A stretch of 64,000 nucleotides of DNA from Cephalopachus bancanus (Eukaryota > Chordata > Mammalia > Primates > Tarsiidae): NCBI GenBank assembly GCA_027257055.1, contig JAPVLO010000059.1, forward strand, positions 2,728,001 to 2,792,000, given 5' to 3'. Below are positions 40,765-52,077 of this stretch, piece by piece; positions within the stretch are counted from its first letter, which is position 1, and each line of letters opens with the position of its first letter. The position numbers and the translations under genes are program-made. Below the pieces are notes generated by a model. It had not been told where the DNA came from and made no database searches. It worked only from the letters and a program-made list of their open reading frames with translations.

Positions 40765-40828
40765 ATGTGAGTTTCTGTTTGTTTATTGTTAGTGTATAAA
40801 AATGCGACTGTCCTTTGCACATTTATTT

Positions 40829-41614
40829 TTACCCTGAGACTTTGCCAAAGTCCTTTATCAATGCAAGGAGGTTTTTGACAGATTCTCTCAGGTTTCCAAG
40901 GTATAGAATCATGTCATCTGCAAAGAGGGATAACTTGACTTCCTCTTTTCCTATTTGGATACCCCTGATCTCCTTCTCTTGTCTGACTGCTCTAGCTACA
41001 ACTTCCAAAACTATGTTGAAAAAGAGGGGTGACAGTGGGCATCCTTGTCTTTTTCCGGTTTTCAAGGAAAATGGTTCCAAATTCTGTCTGTTTAGCAGTA
41101 TGCTGGCTATAGGTTTCTCACAGATGGTTCCCACTATTTTGAGGTATGTTCCATCTATGCCTAGATGTTCAAGGGTTTTTATTAAGAAGGGGTGCTGGAT
41201 ATTATCAAAAGCTTTTTCCACGTAAAATGATATAATCATGTGGTTTTTGTTTTTACTTCTCTTGATGTATTTAATTATGATTATGGTTGTGCAAACGGTG
41301 AACCAGTCCTGCCTCCCAGGAATGAAGTCTACTTGGTCATGGTGGATGATTTTTGAGATGTGTTGTTGGATCCAGTTTGCTAGGATCTTGAGAATTTTAG
41401 CATCTATGTTCATCAAGGACCTATGTTCCTGTTCACATTCAGGATATGGTTTAAAAGTAAGTTCCAATATCAGATTTGTAACCAGGTATAAGGAAACAAA
41501 CCATGGGACAGCTGCTATACATTTTTCCGTAGTTCTCTTCCTTTGTTGGATCTTTACCTGGTTTGGGTAACAATGTAATATTAGCTTCGTAAAACGATTT
41601 GGGGAGAATTCCAT
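40829..41614 (-). pseudogene. L1 ORF2 reverse-transcriptase fragment, catalytic residue lost
   Basis: A 261-codon open frame from the RT domain of L1 ORF2, the enzyme that copies L1 RNA at the nicked target. Visible blocks: [56 protein letters not shown] and LFADDMILY. The FADD catalytic pair is intact, but the first catalytic aspartate (usually IDAEKAFD) reads FYVEKAFD, so the enzyme would be dead. About 34 residues near the start (roughly codons 30-63) come from the inserted 102-bp flanking copy and are not L1, yet the frame stays open across them. The frame ends before the Alu. Confidence 0.9.
41425..41526 (+). repeat. 102-bp copy of flanking DNA inside L1 ORF2
   Basis: 95 of 102 positions match 42401-42502 in direct orientation, offset 976 bp, no gaps. 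It interrupts the L1 between 'CATCAAGGACCTATG' and 'CCGTAGTTCTCTTCC', which are adjacent in other L1s. No A-tail and no TSD, so not retrotransposition. Confidence 0.95.
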
Positions 41615-42301
41615 CTTTGTCAGTTGCCTGGAATACTTTCAGTGGGATTAGTGTCAGTTCCTCCTTGCATGTTTTGTGGATTTCTGTTGGAAAGTCAACT
41701 GGTCAAGGGCTTTTTTTTTTTTTTTTTTTTGTAGGTAGTTTTCTTATGACAGAGTCAATTTCCTGGATTGTTATTGGTCTATTTAGGGTCTTGATTTCTT
41801 CTTATTTCAACCTGAGGAGGTTGTATAATGTCAGGAAGTTCTCTATTTCCTTTAGGTTTTCAAGTTTGTTTCCATACAAGTATACATAGTAGCTCTGATA
41901 ATCTTTTGTATTTCTTCAGGGTCAGTTGTGACTTGATCTTTTGCATCTCTGATTGTGCTTGCTTGGGCTTTTTCTCTCTTTTTCTTGGTCAGTCTAGCTA
42001 GGGGTTCATCAATCTTGTTTATCCTTTCAAAGAACCAGTTTTTTGTTTTGTTGATTTTTTTTATTATACATTTTTGTCTTCTATTCCGAATTGGGGCTTT
42101 TATTTTGATGGTCTGGATTCTTTTGCTGAAGTTAGGGTTTTGGTGGTCTTACTTTTCCAGCTTCCTTATGTGATTTGTTAGGCTGTTAACTTGTGATCTT
42201 TTCTTTTTTCTTCATGTGTGTTCATAAAGATATGAATTCCCCTCTTAGTATTGTTTTCATGATAAACCAGAGGTTTTGGTAAGATGAAACTGAAGATTTT
42301 T

Positions 42302-43263
42302 AAGACATAATAAAATAATGGCTCTTAATGTCCTGGCAGGAAAAAATGTGAATCAATGCTATTTTTGACTCTCAAAATATCTATCATAAGCTATCATTTT
42401 GTTCCTGTTCACATTTAGGATATGGTTTAAAAGTAAGTTCCAATGTCAGATATGTAACCAGCTATAAGGAAACAAATCATGGGGCAGCTGCTATACACTT
42501 TTGAAAGCTATATTTCCTTTAATTAGCTATAAAGGACCACAAGGATTAAGCTGGCACTACAAAAAGTCTCATTTAGTGATACTCTTTCGCATGTCATCCA
42601 TTTACCAAACGTGTGTTTCTATTTCTCTGGTCCACAGAACACCTATTCTCTACTGAGAGTTCCATTTAAATTCTATGTGCACACACTAATGCACGAAAAT
42701 ACGCACATACCCCCATCCACCACCACCACCATCATCATAATAATCATGTGTTTTCTAAAGAACAGTCATGTCCACAGTAAAAAATTTGATAGCTAAGTAA
42801 AGCCTCCTGACCAGAGGTCCTGGAGTCTTCCTTTCAACCCAGATCACTCATGGGTTGAGTTCCTTGCGGGGCACTGAGTTTGGCCCCACAGAGCAGTGCC
42901 ATTTTCAGCATTGTTGGTGTTTTTAACCTCAAGAGAACACAGAAGAGTCATTTGAATCCAACAAGTACAGAGATGACTTGGCAGTCTAATTTCAAACTAG
43001 GTTTCATATCAGATTCTTTTTTATGGTTTTTAAAAGAAATATTTTATGCTGCTCTGATGAAAACCTCTAACAGTAGTAACTTCTGTCTGACAAAGCCAAC
43101 GAGAATGAAATAATATTACATATCAATAGCCAACACACAATGAAACAAGAAACTATTAAAGTTTTTAAAAATAATCTGTATTTATTCTGGTAAAGACTTT
43201 TCTCATGTCAGCACTTTAAATACCACTGTAAGATGCTGCCAATAATTATATAAAAGCTGCTCT
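42302..43263. other. Unassigned flank holding the donor copy
   Basis: No gene recognised. 42401-42502 is the donor-like copy of the 102-bp segment found in the L1. It lies about 100 bp beyond the L1's 5' TSD, so it is genomic DNA and not part of the L1. A degenerate CAC/CAT-rich patch lies near 42715-42740. Confidence 0.6.
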
Positions 43264-43566
43264 AAAAAATTAAATATAGCCTGGTTCGGTGGCTCATCCT
43301 GTAATCCCGCGCCTTTGGGAGGCTGAGGTGAGTGGATTGCCTGAGACATGGGTTCGAGACCCGCCTGGGCAGCGAGACCTCTACAATAAATAAAAAAATC
43401 ACCGGGCATGGTAGCGCATGCCTGTAATTCCGGCTACTTGGAAGGCTGAGGCGGAAGGATCGCCGGAGCCCAGCAGGTCGAGGCTGTGGTGGCCGGGAGT
43501 GGCCACTGCACTCCAGTCTGGGTGACAGAGTGAGACTCCAACTCAAAAAAAAAAAAAATTAAATAT
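43264..43566 (+). mobile_element. Alu SINE, lineage-specific subtype, sense
   Basis: Dimeric Alu (about 43278-43556). TSD AATTAAATAT before (43268-43277) and after (43557-43566) the element. Shares the short left-arm form 'CTGGGCAGCGAGACCTC' with the copy at 10249. Confidence 0.95.
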
Positions 43567-43696
43567 CCTGACTAATGGGTTTTAAAGGTGTTTTCACCTC
43601 TGCCTTAAACACATGTGCACATGCACAATTCAGGTACCTGTGTCAGGATCTCCCCCAAATCCCAAAAAGTATACTGCATGGAGGGAAAACATCTAT

Positions 43697-43770
43697 ACTA
43701 CTACTGCTACTACTACTATTACTATTACTACTACTACTAGAATAAGAATAAAGTAATAATAATAAAAAAA
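43697..43770 (+). repeat. Trinucleotide-rich microsatellite
   Basis: Interrupted (CTA)n/(TTA)n run followed by a short (TAA)n run. Degenerate, not a single pure tract. Confidence 0.85.
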
Positions 43771-43859
43771 GAACAGAATGTGAGCAGCAGTACACTTATC
43801 CTGAAGGCCTGAACCTCACATGTGCTAGCCTTCTGATTAAAGGGCTTGGGGGGGGGAAT

Positions 43860-44060
43860 ATGGCAGAAAAGTTATCAGCCTGGACTGTGGAATCAGATCA
43901 TACCTGGAACTGAACCTTGGGGCTTACTCATCAAATGACCTAGGCTAGTAACTGAATCTTCCTCAGCTCCAGATTTCTCATTTATAAAATGATGATAGTC
44001 ATGCTGTTGGGGTTATTATAGGTATTAAATGAAGAAATGCACACAAAGGTGAGGGAGTAA
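43860..44060 (+). mobile_element. MIR SINE, sense
   Basis: 'GACTGTGGAATCAGATCATA', 'AGTAACTGAATCTTCCTCAG', 'CTCATTTATAAAATGATGAT' and 'GGGGTTATTATAGGTATTAA' follow the MIR order. Confidence 0.8.
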
Positions 44061-44077
44061 CAGAATATGCCACCCCA

Positions 44078-44534
44078 AAATATGCCACTTTTTAAAAAGA
44101 TTTTTATTTTAAAGATGTGGGGTACAATCCAGGGTTAGGTACACAAATATTCATTATGTAGGTACGCTTGTTGATGAGGTGAGCCCTCCCTCAACTGACA
44201 GTTTCCCACTACTGCCAATCCTACCCCGCCCCCTCCCCCGGCAGTTTCCCACTGCTGTCAATTCCTTTCTTATAGTATTATGATAATCATTCAAGGTCCA
44301 CTTATGAGTGAGAACATGTGGTGCTCAGTTCTTTGTTTCTGTGATAGATCACTGAGTATTATAGACTCTAAATCCATCCAAGTTGCTGTGAAGTTCATAA
44401 TTTTGTTCCTCTGTATGATTGCATAATATTCCATCATGGATATGTACCACATTTTTTTAATCCAGTCCTCTTTCAATGGGTAGCACAGTTAGTTCCACAT
44501 TTTTGCTATTGTGAATAATCAAATATGCCATTTT
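44078..44534 (-). mobile_element. Lineage-specific L1, antisense, 5'-truncated
   Basis: About 430 bp of inverted L1 3' end (44092-44520). TSD AAATATGCCACTTT (44078-44091) and AAATATGCCATTTT (44521-44534), one mismatch. Two inverted copies of the G-rich unit at about 44190-44262. Confidence 0.95.
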
Positions 44535-45212
44535 GGCATAAGGATTATTTTGAGCTGAAGGTAACTGAAAAGAACCAGATATGAGAAAATCTCTCTGCCC
44601 TCCCTCTATTTGCCTAAAAGCAGGATATAAATTTAAAAGGTGCCCTCCTTACACACCAGGGAAGTTAATCACCATAGACAACTCTAGGTCCTCATCAGCC
44701 AGGAGAGATACCAGGGGAATCTACATAACAAACTTTACTAACTAGCCCTTATCTTCCATTAGTTCTCCCATATATTTACCTTCCACAATCTGCCACCCTA
44801 GAAACTCAGTCCTTTTCCTTTTCCTTTGTCTTGTCACTTCTCTAAAAATCTATTGATCTTTTGTTGAGTTATATATCATCAAGTTTTAATCACCCCTCTG
44901 AGTTACTCATCATGGGGCACTCCAATGTGTATGTGCAAGCCACATGCTCATAAATTTGTTTTTCTCTTGTTAATCTGTCGTGTTTCAGTCTAACTTATAG
45001 GACCTTAGTTAGAGAACCTAGTTACTGTCATTATTAATGATTGTCACAAAGCATCCATCTTAGTTAAACAGATACCACACCTAGAGGCATAAAATCACTC
45101 TGAGGAAAGTTAGATTTGAAGAAAATACAATTTACCCAGCCAAGTACCTTGGCCAAAACACACATTTGTTTGACTCTATACTTGGATAGAGGGTCTTTCC
45201 TGCTTTCACCCT
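44535..45212. other. Unassigned intergenic DNA
   Basis: No gene or repeat family recognised. Confidence 0.35.
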
Positions 45213-45385
45213 TGCTACTCAAAATGTGGACCACAGAACAGAACATCAGCATTGCCTGGGGACTTCTTGAAAATGCAGAATCTTAGGCTCTAACTCAGAC
45301 TTACTGTATACCAGAATTTTAATAAGATTTCCAGGAGATCTGTATGTATATTAAAGCTTTAAAAGGGCTGCTTCAGACCACAAAA
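45213..45385 (+). mobile_element. MER5-type non-autonomous hAT element
   Basis: 'CTACTCAAAATGTGGACCAC', 'ATCAGCATTGCCTGGGGACT', 'GAAAATGCAGAATCTTAGGC' and 'ATTTCCAGGAGATCTGTATG' appear in the order of MER5A/B. Terminal repeats are degraded. Confidence 0.75.
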
Positions 45386-45399
45386 TTTGATATACGGCT

Positions 45400-45835
45400 T
45401 TGGGGTGTATTTTTGTGATCTTTGTTGCTTATTAAACCACCCCAAAACTCAGTAACTTAAAACAACAATAACTTATTTGTCCTACTTCTTCAATATGGCA
45501 GGGCTCAGTAAGGCAGCTTATTTCTGTTCCATATGGTGTTGACTGGGGCAGTTCAACTGGGACTGCAAGATGCAAGTTGGCTTTCCTTCATTCACATGGC
45601 CTTGCCTGCCTGGAAGGGACTGTTAGGAGTTGGCTGGACCTCTCTCCATGTCTTTGTTGTCCTTCAGGACCCCTCTCCAAGTGCTTCTCTCCTACAGCAT
45701 GATCAGACTTCTTTATGCAATGGTACCACTCCAAGACAATGAAATCAGAAATCACCAGCCATCCAAAGGTCCAGACCCAGAACAAGCACAGTGTATTTCT
45801 GCCATTTTCTGTTGACCAAATCAAGTCAAATAAAA
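45400..45835 (+). mobile_element. Old dispersed repeat (family not named)
   Basis: 'AAACCACCCCAAAACTCAGT', 'AACTTAAAACAACAATAACT' and later 'TGGCAGGGCTCAGTAAGGCA' resemble a common old mammalian interspersed repeat, but I cannot name the family with confidence. The small frames here are shadows of it. Confidence 0.5.
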
Positions 45836-46604
45836 AATTTAAAAGTCCAAATAAAATTTAAGGGGAGGAAAAAGGACTTCATCTCTCGATGGGAGAAGAG
45901 GCATGTACAGACAGGAAAGGAAGGATTTGTTTGCAATGGTATTTGCAGGCTAACTCTCACAGAGAGTTGCTTTTTCACTTTTTTCATCTCTGCTTTCTTG
46001 ATTGGTAAAATGGTCATTTCATTTCAATTACATAACTATATGCAAGCCCCCATTGGGAGCATAAGGAATCCTAAGGCATAATATCTCCCCTCAAGGAGCT
46101 TGTTATAATACAATTGGTGAAACAAGGAAAGCATGACTTAAAATTTTAATAACAATAAAATACTATAATAATAAAATATTTAAGTAGCAGAGCCAGATAA
46201 TAATAGAAATGATGTCCTAAGGCTATGAACCATCTATTTAATTAATTGTGCACACAATAGCTACTCTGGATGTTCAGAGGAGAGAATGGAAGGGGAGGAG
46301 AAAGTCTATCAAAGAGGAGGGATGTGCAATCTGAGTAAGACTTGCAATGGAAGATGAGTAAGATGGATTTCAAAAAGGAAGGCCCAATGACATATATGCA
46401 AATGATATAGCAGAATCAAGGAGCCAAGAGAATGGGGTCATGGGGCATAGGGACACAAGGCATGTTCTTCAGTGACAATTATAAATTCAATGTTCCTGAA
46501 AGAAAATGTCCGGCTTCATAACACTCTACCTTTACTTCTCCCTTCAGATATGTTCATAAGCCATTTGTGAGATCCCCACCAGCAATATAACCTTGTATTA
46601 ATAA
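45836..46604. other. Unassigned intergenic DNA
   Basis: No gene or repeat family recognised. Confidence 0.35.
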
Positions 46605-46840
46605 TGGAGGGTTTTTATGAACCTTATAAATTTTACTATACCTTGTAGGGGGAAGGAGGAACAAACAAACAGAAATGTGGGCATTGTCAAATGGCAACTT
46701 GTAAACTTCACTATTCATTGTATAGGAACTAGCACTTTTGGTATTGTTAAGCAGCAACTTGTAAATTTCACTCTCCCTTAGAAATAAAAATGGAATGAAA
46801 GGTGCTGCTTAGAAGAAACGTATAAATTTCAATCTCCACT
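46605..46840 (+). repeat. Degenerate ~60-bp tandem array
   Basis: Three aligned units start at 46680, 46740 and 46801 (spacing 60 and 61): each has GG.ATTGT-like start, a GCAACTTGTAAA(C/T)TTCAC core and an A/T-rich end. A weaker fourth unit (AACCTTATAAATTTTACT) sits at about 46611-46640. An inverted echo of the core (AAATTTACAAGTTGTTAT) is at about 46953-46970. Confidence 0.7.
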
Positions 46841-47639
46841 GCAGAAAATAAGCTCTGATTACACTACATAGTTCATACACCTCAATGTGCCAAACACTTG
46901 TTTTATTACACATTCATGTATAATGAGTTGGTTTTCTAGCAACAGAGAATGAAATTTACAAGTTGTTATTTAAGTTTTCTAGGAATATATTTTTCTTCCA
47001 TCTCTTTTTTTTTCTTCTTCCCCATCATTTCCCCCAAGAAACATAATATGAGCAATGGGGTTTCTGAATAGTACCACACGTTAGTTCCTTCTATAACAAT
47101 CATTAAAACAATTTTACACATTGTTCTCAGGACCTCGTGATACCACATATAATAGTAGGGAATAACACAGCTTTTGATCATACATTTCAAATAATTGCTT
47201 TTTACCTTGTTGGGGGTGGGAAGGGTTTTTAAAAACTTGATAATACACATTTTTACTAGTCCTTAATTTCTATTTGTTGTTGAAAGGGACTAGGCCTATA
47301 ATTCCAGAAGCTTCCTATCATTTTCATAAATGTGCCCATTAGAAATTCAGAGTCAGTGGGTTTGAATTATTTTGCCATTTATTAAAACAATTTTCTAAAT
47401 AGTTATTCTAGACAGGAAGGACAGGAATACCAAAAGAAAGTGGTAGGACTATATTCTCTAGAGTCATGACAAGAAATAAAGAAAAAAAGGGGAGTCACCA
47501 CCTCAATACTAAAAGTGTCAGTGCAATGATATCCTAATAAAAGGTTTTCTATTAGAAGTTATAAAATCCCATACTGAGAAACATTCTTAAAACAAAAATC
47601 AGATGCAATCCGGCCCAGAATGAAGTAAAGGTATCTTTA
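46841..47639. other. Unassigned intergenic DNA
   Basis: No gene or repeat family recognised apart from the inverted echo of the tandem core near 46960. Confidence 0.35.
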
Positions 47640-48230
47640 TGTTGAGTGAAAAACATACACAAATATATCATCTTTAACATTTTCTTAATTTATAATTTTT
47701 GAATAGATAATATATACACAAAGTAAGAAAAAACCAAAACAATACCAAAGTACCGAAATACACTGAAAAAATGTCTTTCCATTCATGGTATTAATGATCT
47801 CTTGTACAGTCTTCAACATGCATATATATAAACATATACAGATATATTTTTAATTTCTGTGACCACAAATAATAGCATATTCTAACTTATTTTTCACTTA
47901 GCAATATCATAAAGATTGTTCTATACAGATACATTCTTTGAGATGGCTTAATTGTATTACAAAGATTACAAAGTATGGATATTCCATAATTTACCCAGTG
48001 CCATATTGCTGGACATTTAAGCTGTTTCTAATCATTTGTTGTTAAATGCAATACCATGATGAATATTACATAGAATTTTGTGCACCTGTAATTCTAAGAT
48101 AAATTACCAGAAATGGTATTGCTAGGTCAAATGGTATATATCCATTTTATTTTGATAGTTTTGGCCAAATAGTTTTCCAAAGACAACATACCAATTCATA
48201 CCTCCATTCATGATACCACTATATCTTGCT
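47640..48230 (-). mobile_element. Antisense L1M fragment
   Basis: Inverted old L1 3' region: 'ATTTTTCACTTAGCAATATC', 'AATGGTATTGCTAGGTCAAA' and 'TTTTGGCCAAATAGTTTTCC' in order. Confidence 0.65.
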
Positions 48231-49169
48231 CCAAAGGAATTCCAAAATAACCAAAATAAGTTCTTCACCATTTTTTGCCAACTGATCCCTTTCCTCTTAA
48301 ATAAAGTGTGGGTAAAAATCATCCATTTTTGCTTAAACCATAGACAGGTTATAATTATTAGTGCCCAAGATTTAAGCCATTTCATTACCCATTGTACTAC
48401 TCTGTCCTCACTGTGGTATAATTCTAACCGGTCAGATAAACCTTTAATTTGCAGACCTTCTCAGAATACAGATTATCTGCATTCTGCAGACATCTGCAGA
48501 AAGCCATCCGCAAGTGCATATTTCATGGCTGAATATTTTTACATAACATCAGCTGGAACCCATCGTTCCAGCATTCTTGCCAAGTGTCACAACCTGCTCT
48601 ATTATATCAATAAGCAGCTTCAATTAGTCATTTTCTCCCCATGGTGACAATAGCTATAATAGCATGCAGTGGTCTGATGAAGTTTGTAATATAAAGTGGA
48701 AATGGGAGTATTAAAAGGAAGAGAATACAGAATTAGAATAGTATAAAAAATTCCATCTCCCAAATAGTCATTTGGGGAAATGACAACATTTTTGAAACAG
48801 TATTCAAGAATGAATACAAAAATGCAATTACTTTTGAAAAAGACAGATAAATAAATTTGCCATGGGAACACATTCTTGCCCCCAGATAAAACCCTGGTTT
48901 TTATTGACTAATTAGTCATTAAGTGTCATCTCAAACACAACTATAAATGAAAGAATATTTGGTAAATAGGAAGAAAACTTAAAGCTTAATAGAGTTGTAA
49001 AATGAAAATAAATGCCAATAGAGAATACTACTTGGAATGCATTGTACAGTAGCAAATAAATTAGAAGGCATGACATGGTTGGCTCTACCCTCAAAATTTA
49101 TCCCTGAGATGATACCACTTCTTACTTTGTGCACTAAGATCACTGGGTTCCAAGTCATAGACACCTCCC
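48231..49169. other. Unassigned intergenic DNA
   Basis: No gene recognised. The 145-codon plus frame at 48210-48647 has no recognisable domain and starts inside the L1M remnant. Confidence 0.35.
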
Positions 49170-49720
49170 CTTGCCTTAGCCAGAGACTCCTGAATGACCA
49201 CTTGTCTCTCTTCTTGTTCTCTTCAGCCTCTTCTATACTCCACAGCTAGAATAACTTTTTAAAAATATAAATCAGATCACATTTCCTTCCTTTCTGCCCT
49301 CACAATTAAAATCTCAGATCTTTACCATGGTTGGCAGAGTCCCATATAATTCAGCCCTGCTGCCTCTCCAGTGGCATATCCCTCTGCTCCTTTCTCCTCC
49401 CTGAGCTGGCCTCCATCAAAAACAGTCCCATGTCAGTCTTATCGTTGCTTCTAGCTAAAATGCTTGTCCCCTAAATATTCATATGTATCCCTCCTTCACT
49501 TCATTCAAGTTTGTCCTCAAATGTTATCTTATCAGAAAGGAATTATTTGACCACTGAACCAAAAAATAACCCAAATCTCTTTATCAATACATGCTAATTT
49601 ACCTTACTTATGCCACTTAACTCCATGTGACATTATATTACATAGTTATATGTGTATCCTTTTATAATCTATATCTACTTCCTGAATGTAATTTCCATGA
49701 AGTCAAGAAGTAAAGCCGTA
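49170..49720 (+). mobile_element. L2 LINE fragment, sense
   Basis: Old L2 3' half: 'CAGATCACATTTCCTTCCTT', 'CATATAATTCAGCCCTGCTG', 'TTTGTCCTCAAATGTTATCT', 'CAGAAAGGAATTATTTGACC' and 'TGTAATTTCCATGAAGTCAA' in order. Confidence 0.8.
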
Positions 49721-51241
49721 ACTCGAGTATCCCAACCAGACATAAAAACATACCATAACTGTGAACTATACCCATAGTTGAAAAAACAGCATCTAACTTA
49801 CCTTGGGTCACCTTATTCAACTCAGCAAACATTTAATGAACTCTTAATAGATATGTGGTTCCACAAGCATAGGTCACGGTATCTATCCCTTATGTAGTTT
49901 AGAGACAAGAACTTGCATAAAATTTGGGAGATAAGATATACAATATAAACTCCTGAAATAACAAATCAAAACATTAACAGTCAGAAGTCAAAATAAGAAG
50001 GGCAGACAATAAGAATCAAAGTTTTGAGGTAGAGAAATGTATGTAAGCTAAGAAGATAAAGGAAGGTTTCAAAAAGAAGGATGGAAAGGATCTGGGAAAG
50101 GAAACCAAAAAGAGGAAAGCATTCTGGGAAAGAGCACATCAAGGACAAAAATATAGATTATACCTGTGTTCTCCAAAGAACATGGAATGGAACCCTGGTA
50201 CCATAAGGTCCACTGAAAGGATACACAACAACAACAAAAATAAAGTTATATCTCTTTCACTTTTAATCTTTCTAATTTGTTCAATGAGAAAGTATTAATT
50301 TACCACTAATATTATAAAAACCTGTTTGTAACACTATCCTGAATAACAACTTTTTTTTTTTTGGTATTTCTCTTTTAAGTTTTACTCACCTATTTATGAA
50401 AAGAGATTTTACTTCCCATTTATGTAATAATATATGATTGCCTTCATATATAAACTTTTTTTTAAGTGAGTTGTTTTAAAGTCAGACATAAAGTCAATCA
50501 TGGACCAAGTATTTGGGACACTACTTGCCCAGATACAGAGCAGAGGCCACTTTTAAGGTAAGCAAAGGGGGCTCAGCAGAGAAGAGAGGAAAGTTAAGCT
50601 CTTGTCAAGATGCAAGGGGTCTCATGTCAAGCTAAGGATTTTGGAAAATCCTCTATAGGTCAAATTGTTACAAGATCAAATTCCTTGAAAACATGTCCTT
50701 TATATGTGAGTGTAGCATGCCTTGTATTTTCAAGACATAATTAAGTATGGCAATCTTTAATTTCATTACAGAATTCCATTATACAAACTTAACGACAAAG
50801 CAGAAAGAAGCAAATACAGCTTCATACTATATGTGAAGTTCAAAAGCACAACCACAATTACAGTTATAAGTTTAAAAAAACAGGTGTTCTATATCAATTG
50901 CAATATGGGCAAGAAAAAGATGACAACAAAACACTCAAATGGGGTAATCTGCAGAACTATCTGCTAAGGTGTGGTCACAGTATAGAGAAACCCAGGGTTA
51001 ATGCAGTACCCAGGGAAAGTAGGAAGCACACTTATAAAGTGCACTGAGAACTTCCCAGGCAAAGAGCAGAGTAGAAAGAGGGTATGAAGGGATAAATGGA
51101 AGATAACCATCACACAAACAAAGCTGTTTTCAAATATTTCAACCACTTACTGGATATTTATATTCCAATATACTAGCTGTATATTGGTTATAGAGAATAA
51201 GAGTATGCGTAGCCTGGACTTAAAACATACGTAGCCTTGAC
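49721..51241. other. Unassigned intergenic DNA
   Basis: No gene or repeat family recognised. A purine-rich patch lies at about 50040-50130. Confidence 0.35.
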
Positions 51242-51510
51242 TTTGAAATATTATTTTCCTTTTCCAATCCTTAACTCAAAACTCTATAATGCCTTCCCAT
51301 TCCCTTTAACAGCGATTTTCTAAGTATGAAATCTGATCTTGGGATCATGCCTTTTCCTTACCTAAAATCTTTCAAAGAAGGACTTCTCAGTGCCCTTGAG
51401 ATAAATGTACTTTAACTTCTTTAAAGATGGCTGAAAGGGTTCTTCCTCTCCAGGTACAGTCCTTCTCTAGTCCTATGGACTCTTCTACTTACTGAACAGA
51501 CAGTTTATTG
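51242..51510 (+). repeat. Left arm of a 269-bp inverted duplication
   Basis: Pairs base for base with 52078-52346 in inverted orientation, 257 of 269 positions, no gaps (coordinate sum constant at 103588). No terminal inverted-repeat signature of a transposon and no A-tail at the arm ends. Confidence 0.97.
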
Positions 51511-51519
51511 TTTGCCATT

Positions 51520-51670
51520 CACTGCCTGTATAAGTTTCTTCAGCTCACTGAATTTAGTTTTTTCAATAAAATGGGAGATAATAACAGTATTCCTATACAG
51601 TCAGTGTAAGAAGCAAATGAGTAAATGTAAGTAAATCACTTAGCATAGCACTCACCTATAATAAATGCAT
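51520..51670 (+). mobile_element. MIR SINE, sense, in the spacer
   Basis: 'CAATAAAATGGGAGATAATA', 'AAATCACTTAGCATAGCACT' and 'CCTATAATAAATGCATATGT' follow the MIR 3' order. Confidence 0.75.
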
Positions 51671-52077
51671 ATGTTTTGAGAAGAAGGGGAAGGTTATGTG
51701 AGCCATCCAATGTTCAAGAGAAATTTATGGGAGAAAAGCTTAAAATTATGGAAACTCTCAATTTAAGTTGTATTGACTTAATATTTCTTATGATTTAGCC
51801 CCAAAAATCACAAATTATTCCATTTTATTGACAGACTATCTCAAGGGCTTACCAAAAAGGAAAAGTATCTGTACTTGTAGAGGCAGGAAAAGGTGGCAAT
51901 GGTGGTGATCAGTGGTGCCTGCAGGGAGTGGACAATAAAGTCATCCTTGAGAAGGCAGCGTGTCAAATGAGACCAACCTGAATCATAAAAGGAGTTCACT
52001 AAGGAAAGGCAAAAAGTGCTCCAAGCAGAGGGAACCCAACATGCCAAGGTCTTAGGGAAGAGAAAACCTCACAGGTT
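51671..52077. other. Spacer of the inverted duplication
   Basis: The part near 52015-52075 ('CCAAGCAGAGGGAACCCAAC', 'ATGCCAAGGTCTTAGGG') resembles an old dispersed repeat that may continue into the right arm, which would make the right arm the original orientation. Confidence 0.35.

Larger units (their letters stand above)
38767..42301 (-). mobile_element. Longest lineage-specific L1 copy, antisense, 5'-truncated
   Basis: About 3.5 kb (38783-42285) on the minus strand with imperfect 16-bp TSDs: GAAACCAAAGATTTTT (38767-38782) and GAAACTGAAGATTTTT (42286-42301). It contains much of ORF2: reverse transcriptase (40829-41614), the C-terminal region (39518-39862) and the cysteine-containing C-terminus (39006-39455, CWSGCRDKG.LLHCWW). 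It is interrupted by an antisense Alu (40461-40751) and by a 102-bp copy of flanking DNA (41425-41526). The 3' UTR has only one G-rich unit (38860-38920). It lacks ORF1 and the endonuclease. Confidence 0.95.

Noticed and set aside
41711..41732. Long T-run considered as the tail of another inserted element
   Set aside because: L1 has a short T-run at this place on this strand; it is an expanded homopolymer within the L1, and no TSD surrounds it.
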